In this document: one piece after another, positions 16,822 through 25,382 of the stretch
How positions within the stretch are numbered: position 1 is the first letter of the stretch
Layout of the letters: each line of letters starts with the position of its first letter
NCBI GenBank assembly: GCA_964593725.1
Contig: CAZQJS010000006.1
Location: 1-64,000, forward strand
From: JAIOSM01 sp964593725
GTDB lineage: Bacteria > Desulfobacterota > Desulfobacteria > Desulfobacterales > Desulfobacteraceae
Direction: 5' to 3'
Length of the DNA stretch: 64,000 nt
Made by a program: the position numbers and the translations under genes
Notes under the pieces: model-generated
Databases searched by the model: none
The model's input: the letters and a program-made list of their open reading frames with translations, nothing else
Told to the model about the DNA's origin: nothing

Positions 16822-17625
16822 TTACCTGAGCAATAGTACTGATGACTCATTTGCCTTTAAAAGCCTTGACAGCTTATTTCCGGAAAACACCCTTTCCAGA
16901 ATCGATTTTTTTCCCATCCACATTGCCATGAGTCCCCACCTTGCCCTGCGGGCTACAAAGGCTTCAAGATGTCTCAATTCCACAAGCTCAATACAGGGGA
17001 AAATTTTTCTGGCTGAATAGTAATTTATCAGCCAGGCAAGTTTCTTCTCAATATTTTCCTTAACCACATCATCCTTGGTTAAAACAACGATATCCAGGCC
17101 GGCATCAAACAGGGTAACCATTTGATTTACCATCTCTAAAGATTCCTGGCTTATATTATCATGATCAAGGCAGCAGAGTACCTTGTTTATTTTTTTATCT
17201 TTTTTCATCACCAGAACTGAACACTTTGCAGCCCGTGCAACCTTTAAAGGTACATCACCATTATTTTTCCAGGTATACTCATCCTTTGTGTTGCATCCCA
17301 TTGCAATGAGATCTGCATTATCAATATCTGCCTGGTCAAGGATCGCCTTTACAGGGTTATCCCTGCTTACCTTTGTAATGATCTTTTTCTGTATCCCGTT
17401 GTTACCGGCTGATCCGGGCGCTGTCTGGGAATATGGTGATATATCCCTGTCAACAAATTTTAAAAAATCCTTTAGATAGGATTTAACAATGGCATCTCCA
17501 TCCATCAATTTATGCACTGTGCAAAGCATGGTGATATCAGCCCATGTATTCTCACCAAGGCGCGCCATTTGAGCAATTGCATCTGCACTGTATCCATGCT
17601 CATCCAATGCCAGAATAATTCTCAT
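16822..17625 (-). CDS. Universal stress protein family, tandem domain
   Basis: A 267-residue protein that reads as two UspA-like alpha/beta domains. The first opens with MRIILALDEHGYSADAIAQMA and ends with LIAMGCNTKDEY...AKCSVLVMKK, the classical Usp nucleotide-loop and last-strand region, though the ATP loop G-x2-G-x9-G is not clearly intact. The second begins at INKVLCCLDHDN and lacks a clear C-terminal loop. It is the last gene of the minus-strand operon that starts at 21873, 2 bases behind the preceding Usp-like gene. Usp proteins respond to energy and redox stress; no specific function can be given. Confidence 0.8.
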   Translation of the reverse strand: MRIILALDEHGYSADAIAQMARLGENTWADITMLCTVHKLMDGDAIVKSYLKDFLKFVDRDISPYSQTAPGSAGNNGIQKKIITKVSRDNPVKAILDQADIDNADLIAMGCNTKDEYTWKNNGDVPLKVARAAKCSVLVMKKDKKINKVLCCLDHDNISQESLEMVNQMVTLFDAGLDIVVLTKDDVVKENIEKKLAWLINYYSARKIFPCIELVELRHLEAFVARRARWGLMAMWMGKKSILERVFSGNKLSRLLKANESSVLLLR

Positions 17626-17627
17626 TT

Positions 17628-18455
17628 TTACCTCACAAAATTATGTTTGTTAGATTCGGGTTCAGGGCACAGCATAATGGGACAGGGAGACATGGAAAGC
17701 ATCCTTGCCATGGGGCCGGAGTGCCGGGGCAGAACAGATACCATTAAAGCATGATCCCTCACAAAAAGGCTGAGTTCACCGGGCGGCCCTTTAATGGTTC
17801 TGATTGTGCCAGCTTCACTGCCTGACTGCGCAAAACGTTTTTCAATGTTAAGCAGTAAAACCGGATCATTATCAAGGGTTGTTGTGTGATCCATGGATGT
17901 TTCAAAATGGCACACCAGAATATCAGGCTTTGTTGACCAGTCCTTTAACAGCTTGAGAAGCCACATAACTGCCAGAGGAATAGTCTCAGGAGTTCCGACA
18001 ATCTGTAAACCCATATCCATATTGATAAGGTTTTTAACCATGATTACAGGACAGGACAATTTTTTATACAGATCTGAGTCAATTTTTTCAAAAAACCTGT
18101 CCGGCTCAAAGGAGTGGAGAAACCCTTCCATGAAAAAATCATAATGTTTTCCCCACATCTCATTTAAAATCACAGTCTCTTTTTCTCCGGGAATAATTTT
18201 GGGTGTCTGTGTAAGATAACAGTAAAACAGATCTTCCTTGACAAGTTTTGAAATCTCTTTTTTTGCATTGTCAATCACACCGTCTTCCCACTTCTTATGA
18301 ACCCATCCACTGCCTGGAGAAGGGCCGTTTTTATCCATATCCGGAACATGGAGGGCCTGCATATTGAAACGCATCTTTTTTTCCAGTTGATCTGCATAAC
18401 GAATTGCAATACCAGATGCCAGATCTGTTTCTAAAGCTATTAATACATTGTGCAT
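17628..18455 (-). CDS. Universal stress protein-like, divergent tandem domain
   Basis: A 275-residue protein beginning MHNVLIALETDLASGIAIRYADQL, a Usp-type first strand and helix. The middle ends a first domain with KLSCPVIMVKN and the C-terminal half ends GPMARMLSMSPCPIMLCPEP, again the Usp last-strand pattern. Sequence similarity to canonical UspA is weak, so it is a remote call supported by neighbours of the same type. The ATG at 18455 is chosen over a TTG at 18461 because GGAGAA lies eight bases before it; it starts three bases after the receiver gene stop. Confidence 0.65.
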   Translation of the reverse strand: MHNVLIALETDLASGIAIRYADQLEKKMRFNMQALHVPDMDKNGPSPGSGWVHKKWEDGVIDNAKKEISKLVKEDLFYCYLTQTPKIIPGEKETVILNEMWGKHYDFFMEGFLHSFEPDRFFEKIDSDLYKKLSCPVIMVKNLINMDMGLQIVGTPETIPLAVMWLLKLLKDWSTKPDILVCHFETSMDHTTTLDNDPVLLLNIEKRFAQSGSEAGTIRTIKGPPGELSLFVRDHALMVSVLPRHSGPMARMLSMSPCPIMLCPEPESNKHNFVR

Positions 18456-18457
18456 GA

Positions 18458-18835
18458 TCAATTCTCCTTTCCAAGAGCATCCACAGCTTTTGCAATAGCT
18501 TCACGCATCTCCTTTAATTTAAATGGTTTTGCAATAAAATCAAAGGCACCTTTGGTTAAAGATTCCCTTGCAACTTCCAAAGTTGCATATCCGGTTATCA
18601 TGATCACTTTGGTACCACGGTTTTTCTCCCTGGCTGCCTCCAGAATCTGTATACCATCCACCTCATCCATGCGGATATCGGTAATAACCACATCAAATAT
18701 TTTTTCCTTGATTCTGGCAAGTGCTTCAATGGGATGGGTAAATATCTCAAGGGTATGTCCCTCCTTTTCAAGGGAAGCTTTAAGACGTTCACCCACGATC
18801 TTTTCATCATCCAGAATAAGTATTTCAATTGACAT
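18458..18835 (-). CDS. Single-domain response regulator (receiver only)
   Basis: A 125-residue CheY-like receiver without an output domain. The acidic pocket is in ILILDDEK, the phosphoacceptor aspartate in VVITDIRMDEVDG (near residue 53), the Thr/Ser in MITGYAT and the lysine in FIAKPFK. AGGAGG precedes the ATG. It lies between the TSUP permease gene and the Usp genes. Without an output domain it must act by protein contact or by passing on phosphate; its kinase is not identifiable, though the histidine kinase at 23500 is the nearest candidate. Confidence 0.9.
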   Translation of the reverse strand: MSIEILILDDEKIVGERLKASLEKEGHTLEIFTHPIEALARIKEKIFDVVITDIRMDEVDGIQILEAAREKNRGTKVIMITGYATLEVARESLTKGAFDFIAKPFKLKEMREAIAKAVDALGKEN

Positions 18836-18856
18836 AATCTCCCTCCTTTTCCGATT

Positions 18857-19942
18857 CTAAGCCTGAACCATTCTAATGCTTTTCTGTATCTTCCGCCTCT
18901 GCCGGTATGCCCTGATCACATTAATTAAAATCAATAAAGTCCCTGTAATGCCGCTGGCAAACAGAAAAAATTTACTTATATTGTTGAAATAGACATCCAT
19001 GGCAGGGTCCATGTCAATGAATCCAAGCTGACGCAGATACATGGGTATGGCAATGGCCCTGCTGATAACACACAGGAGAATAATCAGACTTGTCACCATG
19101 CGTATATATCTTTCATTCACAACTTTAACACCGTAAACTCCAAGGTAAATACCCACAAGGGAGCCAAGATACATGAGTATGGTAAGGCGGATATCGACAA
19201 ACCCCTGGAAAGCATAACTCAATGCACCATAGGCACCCATGAACATGGCAAGGTATAATTCTGTTCCGGCAGCAACAGCTGTTGGAACTCCAAATACATA
19301 GATCATGGCAGGGACACCAATAAAACCGCCTACACCAATTGTACCTGCAAGATAACCTGTTGCAATACCAACCACCAGCAGTACCCACAGGCTCACTTTT
19401 ACATCGGCAACTTTAAAATGTATCATTGGCGGAAGGTGCAGCTTTGCAAGTGCATCGGCAATCTGCCGTGACGGCCCGGAATCATCATCGCCCTTTCCAC
19501 GGTTTTTCAGGACATCCCGCAGCATGGACAAAGCAACAGTAGATAAAATCAAAGCAAACACAAGACTTATGTATAAATTCGCTCCTGCACCCTTGGAGGC
19601 ACCATGGCCGGTACCCCCCTTAAATAAAAGGCTGTTTATAAAGACAGCCAGCTGTATGCCTATTACAGCAGAACCTAAGACAAACACTGCAAGTTTTTTG
19701 TCAACATTACCTGCTTCACCATGTTTATGGGATCCAACCATTGCTTTTCCAAATTTATGGGTAATATTACTTGCAACTGCTATAACCCCCTCAACACCCA
19801 GATTCATCATACCCGGTGTCATGAAAAATGCTCCACCGCTGCCAATAAAACCGGAGAGCACTCCTCCGATAAACCCCAGCAATACAATCTGTAATGCCGT
19901 ACCTATATCAATATGAATAAAATTAACGATAAGATGTTCCAT
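18857..19942 (-). CDS. TSUP/TauE-SafE family permease (anion exporter/importer)
   Basis: A 361-residue inner-membrane protein with about eight to nine hydrophobic segments and the family's two internal repeats: FIGGVLSGFIGSGGAFFMTP near the N-terminus and TGYLAGTIGVGGFIGVPAM in the middle. The TauE/SafE family moves sulfite, sulfoacetate and related C1/sulfur anions; in a sulfate reducer, sulfur oxyanion transport is a reasonable inference but not shown. A hydrophilic loop of about 50 residues (near 115-165) separates the halves. AAGGAGAAGG precedes the start. It lies in an operon of stress and signalling proteins. Confidence 0.85.
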   Translation of the reverse strand: MEHLIVNFIHIDIGTALQIVLLGFIGGVLSGFIGSGGAFFMTPGMMNLGVEGVIAVASNITHKFGKAMVGSHKHGEAGNVDKKLAVFVLGSAVIGIQLAVFINSLLFKGGTGHGASKGAGANLYISLVFALILSTVALSMLRDVLKNRGKGDDDSGPSRQIADALAKLHLPPMIHFKVADVKVSLWVLLVVGIATGYLAGTIGVGGFIGVPAMIYVFGVPTAVAAGTELYLAMFMGAYGALSYAFQGFVDIRLTILMYLGSLVGIYLGVYGVKVVNERYIRMVTSLIILLCVISRAIAIPMYLRQLGFIDMDPAMDVYFNNISKFFLFASGITGTLLILINVIRAYRQRRKIQKSIRMVQA

Positions 19943-19963
19943 AAAACCTTCTCCTTCAATTAT

Positions 19964-21463
19964 CTAATCTATATCAACCAGTTTCAGAATCAACCCGGTG
20001 ACTGTACTGTATGTATACGCAACCACGGGAACAAATACTGCAACACCTATGGAAGCCGCCCATTTAAACTTTGCATGGAGTTCTCCGCCAAGAATATTTA
20101 AAATAGGCTCCTGAAAAGTGAAAACCATAGAATAAATAAATATTGTAAGCAGAATAAAACCAAAAAGCTTCATTGCCTGGCTTTTTCCAAAAAGAAATCT
20201 GGAATGGAGTTCTCCGGATGCAATGACGGGAACCTTAAGCTTCTCTTTAAGTTCCAGTGCAAGCTCCCGGGTCAATCGTGTGGAGGTTTCATGACCCTTT
20301 GAAAGGAAGAGATTCCCCTGAATAATAAGTGAATAGTTATTATTATCTTTTATTGCATTAATAATCTCTCTTGCGCTGCCTGACACAGTAAAACCGCCTG
20401 CTGACCGTCCAATTGCCACCAGGGCTTCAACAGTTTTAGAAAGCCCTTTATCATCAACAGAGTGCTCGACTGCATCATCTTCCACACCACCGTTATAATC
20501 CTGATTTGAAAGGCCTGAATCAGTCTCCCGGGGTGCTGGTACACAGGCATTTCCTTCTGAATCCAGGCACAAGAGCTCAACTGCCGCACCCCATCGTTTT
20601 GCAAGCTGGGTAACCTGTTCAAAATTCTCTCCTTCTGGATCAAAGGATTCCTGTATCCATAAAATATTGGTCTCAGCCATTGTGCAAATGCTTTCCCTGC
20701 ACCCTTTAAGATCTTTTAAAACATTTGCAATGTGTTCGGCAGGTACTTCCTGGCGTGGCATATAGGTTACGGTTACAACTCCGTCAACTGCCCTTACACC
20801 AAGATCCAGGCCTGCTGTTTCAGCATTCCGGGCAAGATGGATTTTTGCATTGGCAGTAAGATGTTTGTCATCCAGTTTTTCCTGGCATTTGTCTGTGAGA
20901 ATAAAATCATCTGAAACAGATGCGTTGTAAAGTATTGAAGATGCATTTTCAAGACTCATCTGCTGTAGATTTAAAAACAGATCATAGGTCATTGAATTCT
21001 GAAAAGTCTCATGGTGGACATAATGGGCCCACTTTTCAATATCCTCATCCAGGTGTTTAAGGTACTGCCTTGCCTTTTCCCTGGAAAGATTAATATCTTT
21101 TATAACCTGTTCAATACGCATTTCCATGGTATTCCCGATTCCCACCCTTAAAAAACCAGGAACCCCGGGCATGAGCATATGGGCAGCCCTGCCATGGTAG
21201 ACAAGATTTCCATCCACAGCAGTCTCACATATGGTTTTTGTTACAAGGGCCAGGTACAACTCTTTTTCCCTGGCCAGTTTTTCATTGATAACAGGAGATT
21301 TAATAATGGAAGCCTCAAGCCTGCTCAGCCTTATCCCCGATGCATGTGCCTTTTCCACCATCTGTTCACGGCTGTAAAGAGGCCAGCCTGTTTTTTCCGC
21401 AAGATTCCGGGCAAGTTTATGGCCCAAACCATGGGGTGAACTGGATATCAATACAATTGGCAT
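19964..21463 (-). CDS. Cytidylate-kinase-like domain protein with C-terminal membrane anchor
   Basis: A 499-residue multidomain protein. The first ~190 residues resemble the cytidylate kinase-like family: a P-loop-like start (VLISSSPHGLGHKLARNLAEK), PLYSREQMVEKA, LVYHGRAAHML and a basic LID-like stretch near VIKDINLSREKARQYL. The strict GKST P-loop is absent, so kinase activity is doubtful. The middle (about 205-280) has alternating strand/helix pattern; about 340-430 again reads as a Usp/BON-like alpha/beta segment. Two hydrophobic segments near 435-495 anchor it to the membrane. The ATG at 21463 (AAAGG eight bases upstream) is preferred over GTG 21472. Second gene of the Usp operon; function unknown. 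Confidence 0.65.
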   Translation of the reverse strand: MPIVLISSSPHGLGHKLARNLAEKTGWPLYSREQMVEKAHASGIRLSRLEASIIKSPVINEKLAREKELYLALVTKTICETAVDGNLVYHGRAAHMLMPGVPGFLRVGIGNTMEMRIEQVIKDINLSREKARQYLKHLDEDIEKWAHYVHHETFQNSMTYDLFLNLQQMSLENASSILYNASVSDDFILTDKCQEKLDDKHLTANAKIHLARNAETAGLDLGVRAVDGVVTVTYMPRQEVPAEHIANVLKDLKGCRESICTMAETNILWIQESFDPEGENFEQVTQLAKRWGAAVELLCLDSEGNACVPAPRETDSGLSNQDYNGGVEDDAVEHSVDDKGLSKTVEALVAIGRSAGGFTVSGSAREIINAIKDNNNYSLIIQGNLFLSKGHETSTRLTRELALELKEKLKVPVIASGELHSRFLFGKSQAMKLFGFILLTIFIYSMVFTFQEPILNILGGELHAKFKWAASIGVAVFVPVVAYTYSTVTGLILKLVDID

Positions 21464-21468
21464 GTTTT

Positions 21469-21873
21469 TCACCTTTGTTCATTAGAATTAATATTATTTT
21501 TTCCCTTAACCTCAATGATCTGAATTACAAGCTTTGGTTTAATACCTCTGATGGCTGATCCCATTTCAGTATCTCCCGGGCCAGTAACAATCAGATCAAT
21601 ATGTTCTGTTTTTATTATGTTTAAAAGTTCTTCTTCAAAATCATCCATTGTGACATGAAACGATACAGACATTCCGCCTTCACAAGCTCTGTTAACCATG
21701 TCTATGCAGGCTTCTTCCAACAGAGAAACCCGATTGGAAGCCCTGGCTTTATTCTTAAAAAAAAGAACAAAAATCTTAGCTCTGATCCGTTCTGCCAGGG
21801 CAAATGCATGGTATAATGGCTTTAAATCAGAACTATGTTCACAAAATGGAATAAGTATGTTCTCCGTGTCCAC
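21469..21873 (-). CDS. Small universal stress protein-like protein, first gene of the operon
   Basis: A 134-residue protein starting (GTG codon) with MDTENILIPFCEHSS, a Usp-like first strand, then LAERIRAKIFVLFF and DLIVTGPGDTEMGSAIRGIKP. The TGP-x-D segment resembles the Usp nucleotide loop, but the C-terminal strand is not canonical. It is the first gene behind the sigma-54-like promoter at 21941-21956 and overlaps the next gene slightly. Assignment rests on pattern and neighbours. Confidence 0.6.
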   Translation of the reverse strand: MDTENILIPFCEHSSDLKPLYHAFALAERIRAKIFVLFFKNKARASNRVSLLEEACIDMVNRACEGGMSVSFHVTMDDFEEELLNIIKTEHIDLIVTGPGDTEMGSAIRGIKPKLVIQIIEVKGKNNINSNEQR

Positions 21874-21940
21874 CTGTTTTTCCCTTTACAGATCTTTTTA
21901 TTCCAGCATAATATTCTATTCCCAACTTAGGTCAGGATAG

Positions 21941-21956
21941 TACAAGTTCCATACCA
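21941..21956 (-). promoter_or_regulatory. Putative sigma-54 (-24/-12) promoter of the Usp/TSUP operon
   Basis: On the minus strand TGGTATGGAACTTGTA matches the TGGCACG-N4-TTGCW consensus at most positions, with the GG and GT (in place of GC) in the correct spacing. It lies 68-83 bases before the GTG start at 21873. The -12 GC is imperfect. Confidence 0.55.
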
Positions 21957-22018
21957 ATACAGATATGCTTTATATTTTCAGTATGTTATAAAAAAAACAG
22001 GGGGAATACAGATTAATT

Positions 22019-22037
22019 ATGGTTCATATTGAAACAA
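22019..22037. promoter_or_regulatory. Putative enhancer site 1 for the NtrC-type regulator
   Basis: ATGGTTCA-TAT-TGAAACAA is an imperfect copy of the dyad at 22099-22117. Its centre is about 80 bases upstream of the putative -24 element, the usual distance for sigma-54 activator sites. Confidence 0.5.
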
Positions 22038-22098
22038 TAAAAAACCAAGTGTGTAGGAAATATATTGAAAGGTATTGATATAGTATGGTTTTAAGGGC

Positions 22099-22117
22099 TT
22101 GTTTCATTTTGAAACAA
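22099..22117. promoter_or_regulatory. Putative enhancer site 2 for the NtrC-type regulator
   Basis: TTGTTTCA-TTT-TGAAACAA is a perfect 8-3-8 palindrome lying between the end of the NtrC-type gene (22127) and the sigma-54-like promoter. Its centre is 80 bases from site 1, about 7.6 helical turns. Confidence 0.6.
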
Positions 22118-22126
22118 CAGGATCGG

Positions 22127-23497
22127 TTAAATCAGGTTGAATTGTTTCATTTTACGCCACAGTGTGGTTCTGGGGATTTTCAGGATCTCTGAAGCTTTTT
22201 TCTTATGTAAATTAGTCAGGGCAAGCACTTTTTCAATGTGCTCCTTCTCTATTTCCTCAAGTGACTTAAGCTTAACATCATCATCAAGGCTTACAATGGA
22301 AAGTTCAAGTATATCAGGCGGCAGGTCTGTGCATCCGATGGATGATTTTTCCGAAAGTGCAACACCACGCTCAATAATGTTTTCAAGCTCCCTGACATTG
22401 CCTGGAAATGGGTATTGCATCAAAATATCCATTACTTCCTGATCCACATGATTTACCTTTTTGTGAAATTTTTCATTGTACCTTTTCAGGAAATGCTGGG
22501 TCAGCAAAGGGATATCTTCTTTTCTTTCCCGTAGAGGCGGCAGGTTTATTGTCACCACCTTAAGCCTGTAAAAAAGATCTTCCCGGAAATTTTTCTGTTC
22601 AACTTCATGGCCAAGATCATGATTCCCTGCAGCAATAATACGGATATCAACCGGGATATTTTTAACACCGCCAACCCGTATCAAGGTTCTTTCCTGGACA
22701 AACCGCAGGAGTTTCATCTGCATATTAAGTGGCATCAACCCGATTTCATCTAAAAAAATAGTGCCTTTATCAGCTGATTCAAGAAGGCCGATCTTAGTAT
22801 CAACTGCTCCTGTGAAAGCGCCTTTTTCATGGCCGAAAAGTTCATTTGCAATCAAATCATCGGTAAATCCACCACAGCTGAATGCGATAAAAGGCTTTTC
22901 CCTGCGTTCACCAAGGAAATGGAGGGCCCGGGCAGCAAGTTCTTTTCCCGTGCCGCTCTCCCCCTGGATCAGAATATTACAATTAAGGGAACAGACTTTT
23001 TTTATTATGGCCAGAACCTCTTGAATACCGGGCGAATGGCCAATAAGGTACTGCTGCCTGGACTGGTTAAAAAGGACTTTTTTTAAAGCCTTTGTCTCTT
23101 TGACCAGGCGGACCGTTTCAAGGGCACGCATGGATAAGCTTATCAACTCATCAAGCTTAACAGGCTTGACAACAAAATGAAAAGCTCCTTCCCGGATGGC
23201 ACTTATGGCAACATCTATGGAACCATATGCAGTGATGATAATAACCTGGGTGTCAGGAAACCGGTCCTTTACTCTTTTTAAAACATCCATTCCATCCATG
23301 CCCGGCAGCCTTAAATCACAAAGGACAAGATCAAACAGGTCTTCTGCCATTGTTTTCAGGAATGTCTCGCCATCCTGGAATGTCTCAATAGTAAAATCAG
23401 TCTCTTTTTCAAAACCCCTTTTTATTTCCCGGCAGGCAATGGGTTCATCGTCTACAATTGCAACCCTTACAGGCTCATTTTTCTTCAGGCAGTCCAT
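22127..23497 (-). CDS. Sigma-54-dependent response regulator (NtrC family)
   Basis: A 456-residue regulator: receiver domain (about 1-120; phosphoacceptor in VLCDLRLPGMDG, lysine in VVKPVK), AAA+ sigma-54 activation domain with Walker A GESGTGKE, the sigma-54 contact loop GAFTGA and Walker B FLDEIG, and a C-terminal Fis-type helix-turn-helix ending KIPRTTLWRKMKQFN. The ATG at 23497 is chosen (AAAGG eight bases before it); an in-frame start at 23533 would overlap the kinase gene. The gene follows the histidine kinase immediately and is the natural activator for the sigma-54-like promoter at 21941. Confidence 0.93.
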   Translation of the reverse strand: MDCLKKNEPVRVAIVDDEPIACREIKRGFEKETDFTIETFQDGETFLKTMAEDLFDLVLCDLRLPGMDGMDVLKRVKDRFPDTQVIIITAYGSIDVAISAIREGAFHFVVKPVKLDELISLSMRALETVRLVKETKALKKVLFNQSRQQYLIGHSPGIQEVLAIIKKVCSLNCNILIQGESGTGKELAARALHFLGERREKPFIAFSCGGFTDDLIANELFGHEKGAFTGAVDTKIGLLESADKGTIFLDEIGLMPLNMQMKLLRFVQERTLIRVGGVKNIPVDIRIIAAGNHDLGHEVEQKNFREDLFYRLKVVTINLPPLRERKEDIPLLTQHFLKRYNEKFHKKVNHVDQEVMDILMQYPFPGNVRELENIIERGVALSEKSSIGCTDLPPDILELSIVSLDDDVKLKSLEEIEKEHIEKVLALTNLHKKKASEILKIPRTTLWRKMKQFNLI

Positions 23498-23499
23498 TG

Positions 23500-24903
23500 T
23501 CAGGCCTTTACAGGAAGAAAAATGGAAAAACATGTGCCTTTGCCAGGCTCACTTGTTACCGATATTGTGCCGTGGTGGCGTTTAACTATATTATATGTCA
23601 CAGAGAGTCCAAGCCCTGTCCCCTCACCTTCTTTTTTTGTTGTAAAAAAAGGATCAAAAATAGATTCAAGATGTTCCTCAGGTATTCCCACACCAGTATC
23701 TTTGATATCGATTTTAATGGAATCTGACTCTGTATCCGATGCAATATTCAGATACAGATCACCGCCATCAGGCATGGCATGGATACCATTTAAAAGCAGA
23801 TTGACCAGGGCCTGCTGGAGCCTGCTCTTATCGATCATTGCCTTTGGAAGGTTGTCCTCAACCCTGGCATGGAACTTCACTTTTTTGATACTGAGTTCAT
23901 TTTTCAAGAGCTTCCGGGTCTTTTCCACCATCTGACCCATGGAAATCTTTTCAAAATGGTCCTGATCGGTTCTGGAAAACTCAAGCAGGTTCTTAACTAT
24001 ACTGGTTGCTCTTTCAGCCTGTTCCATCAGGTCATTATATAATCCCTGCTGTTCAGCTTCAGGCATGGCTTTTCCATCTTCAATAAGCGAATCCACAATC
24101 AGGGAGATGTTATTTAAGGGATTGTTCAGTTCATGGGCAATACCAGAGGTGAATGTACCAATGGATGCCATTTTCCTGGACTGGAGTAATTGCTCCTGGC
24201 CTGAATCAATTTCCACCACCATCTCATTAAAAGCTGCAATACAATGGGACACCTCATTTGCTTCTCTGTGCACATGCTCAATAGGCTTAAATATGCCCTT
24301 GCGTGCGCTTTCAGAGGCTTTCTGAAGGGATAACAGAGGTCTTAACACATCTTCCTGGGTCATGTGCCAGACAAAAATTATCAGGATAATAAACACAACT
24401 CCAAAGGCCAGGGGCAGCATGGACATATACCTCAACACTTTGGCAACACGCAGTCGTTTCTCTTTAATCAGTTTTTCGCTGAAAGATGTCAAGCTTGTTC
24501 CGTTTATTCTAAGATTTCCTGCTGTTTCAATGTTTTTAAAATGAGGCCCCTGGGTCTTTTCCTTAAGGATCATACGATAATTGTTTATGGCGTTTCTGCA
24601 TGCATCCAACTGGTCCTTACCCAGAATCATTATCATTTTTTCTTCCAGGCGGTTAAAAGAGTCTTCAGTCTTTGCAAAATAATGTTTCATCTGTTCAACA
24701 TACACAAGATTACCCGTAAGAAAGTAATTTTTCTCATATCTTCTGAGTTCAAGGATGTTATCTTTAAAGTCATCAAACTGTTCTATCAGCAGCAGCTTCT
24801 CTTTGAGAGTATTGATATTATAATAGTAGAAGCAGGTTAATACTCCTGTAAATGAAAGGTATACAATAAAAACTATTATCAACCTGCCTCTGATTGTATG
24901 CAT
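23500..24903 (-). CDS. Membrane-bound sensor histidine kinase
   Basis: A 467-residue kinase. A first membrane segment lies near residues 8-25 and a second near 165-190, bounding a helical periplasmic sensor region of about 140 residues. A HAMP-like segment follows, then the phosphoacceptor histidine in GIAHELNNPLNNIS, the N box near LLNGIHAMPDGG, the D box DTGVGIPEEH and the G box GEGTGLGLSV. The HELNNPL form is typical of NtrB-like kinases that pair with NtrC-type regulators, matching the next gene. The signal sensed is unknown. Confidence 0.92.
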   Translation of the reverse strand: MHTIRGRLIIVFIVYLSFTGVLTCFYYYNINTLKEKLLLIEQFDDFKDNILELRRYEKNYFLTGNLVYVEQMKHYFAKTEDSFNRLEEKMIMILGKDQLDACRNAINNYRMILKEKTQGPHFKNIETAGNLRINGTSLTSFSEKLIKEKRLRVAKVLRYMSMLPLAFGVVFIILIIFVWHMTQEDVLRPLLSLQKASESARKGIFKPIEHVHREANEVSHCIAAFNEMVVEIDSGQEQLLQSRKMASIGTFTSGIAHELNNPLNNISLIVDSLIEDGKAMPEAEQQGLYNDLMEQAERATSIVKNLLEFSRTDQDHFEKISMGQMVEKTRKLLKNELSIKKVKFHARVEDNLPKAMIDKSRLQQALVNLLLNGIHAMPDGGDLYLNIASDTESDSIKIDIKDTGVGIPEEHLESIFDPFFTTKKEGEGTGLGLSVTYNIVKRHHGTISVTSEPGKGTCFSIFLPVKA

Positions 24904-24921
24904 ATAAATCCTATATAATAT

Positions 24922-25368
24922 CTATTCCTGCTGGTTCATTGACTGCATGGCAATACCAAGACGTTTCTGGGCTTCCATGACATCAGGGTTACCTACATAT
25001 TTTACAAGTTTCATAAATGATGCAGCTAACCTGCCGCTTACCTGTTCCATCTTTTTCTGGGATTTAACCAGTTGTTCAGGAAGGTCTTTCTCATTTGTAA
25101 GGTCAGGATATTTTTCCCTCAGTTTTTTCATCTTTGGTCCAAGTTTTTCCATTTTTTCAGCCACCTTATCTATTGCAGCGGCAACATCTTTTGCATTGTC
25201 TGCTTTTTCAAGGCTTTTGGAGTAATCATCCATGATCTCAATAAATTCGTTGTTAGCATCAATGACATCATCATACTTACCACCACATGCAAAAGTAAAA
25301 CAGATTAATAAAACCATGATCATAACAACCTTAACAACTGCTTCAGCTTTCTTTTCCATTCTTTCCAA
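24922..25368 (-). CDS. Putative helical lipoprotein
   Basis: A 148-residue protein with a basic start, a hydrophobic stretch and a lipobox-like FTFAC (Cys28), followed by a highly charged, probably all-helical mature part rich in Lys, Glu and Met. It resembles small secreted coiled-coil proteins without a named family. It sits 18 bases upstream of the histidine kinase gene in the same direction and might be the kinase's extracytoplasmic partner; this is inference from position only. Confidence 0.6.
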   Translation of the reverse strand: MERMEKKAEAVVKVVMIMVLLICFTFACGGKYDDVIDANNEFIEIMDDYSKSLEKADNAKDVAAAIDKVAEKMEKLGPKMKKLREKYPDLTNEKDLPEQLVKSQKKMEQVSGRLAASFMKLVKYVGNPDVMEAQKRLGIAMQSMNQQE

Positions 25369-25382
25369 CTCCTTTTCAGATT

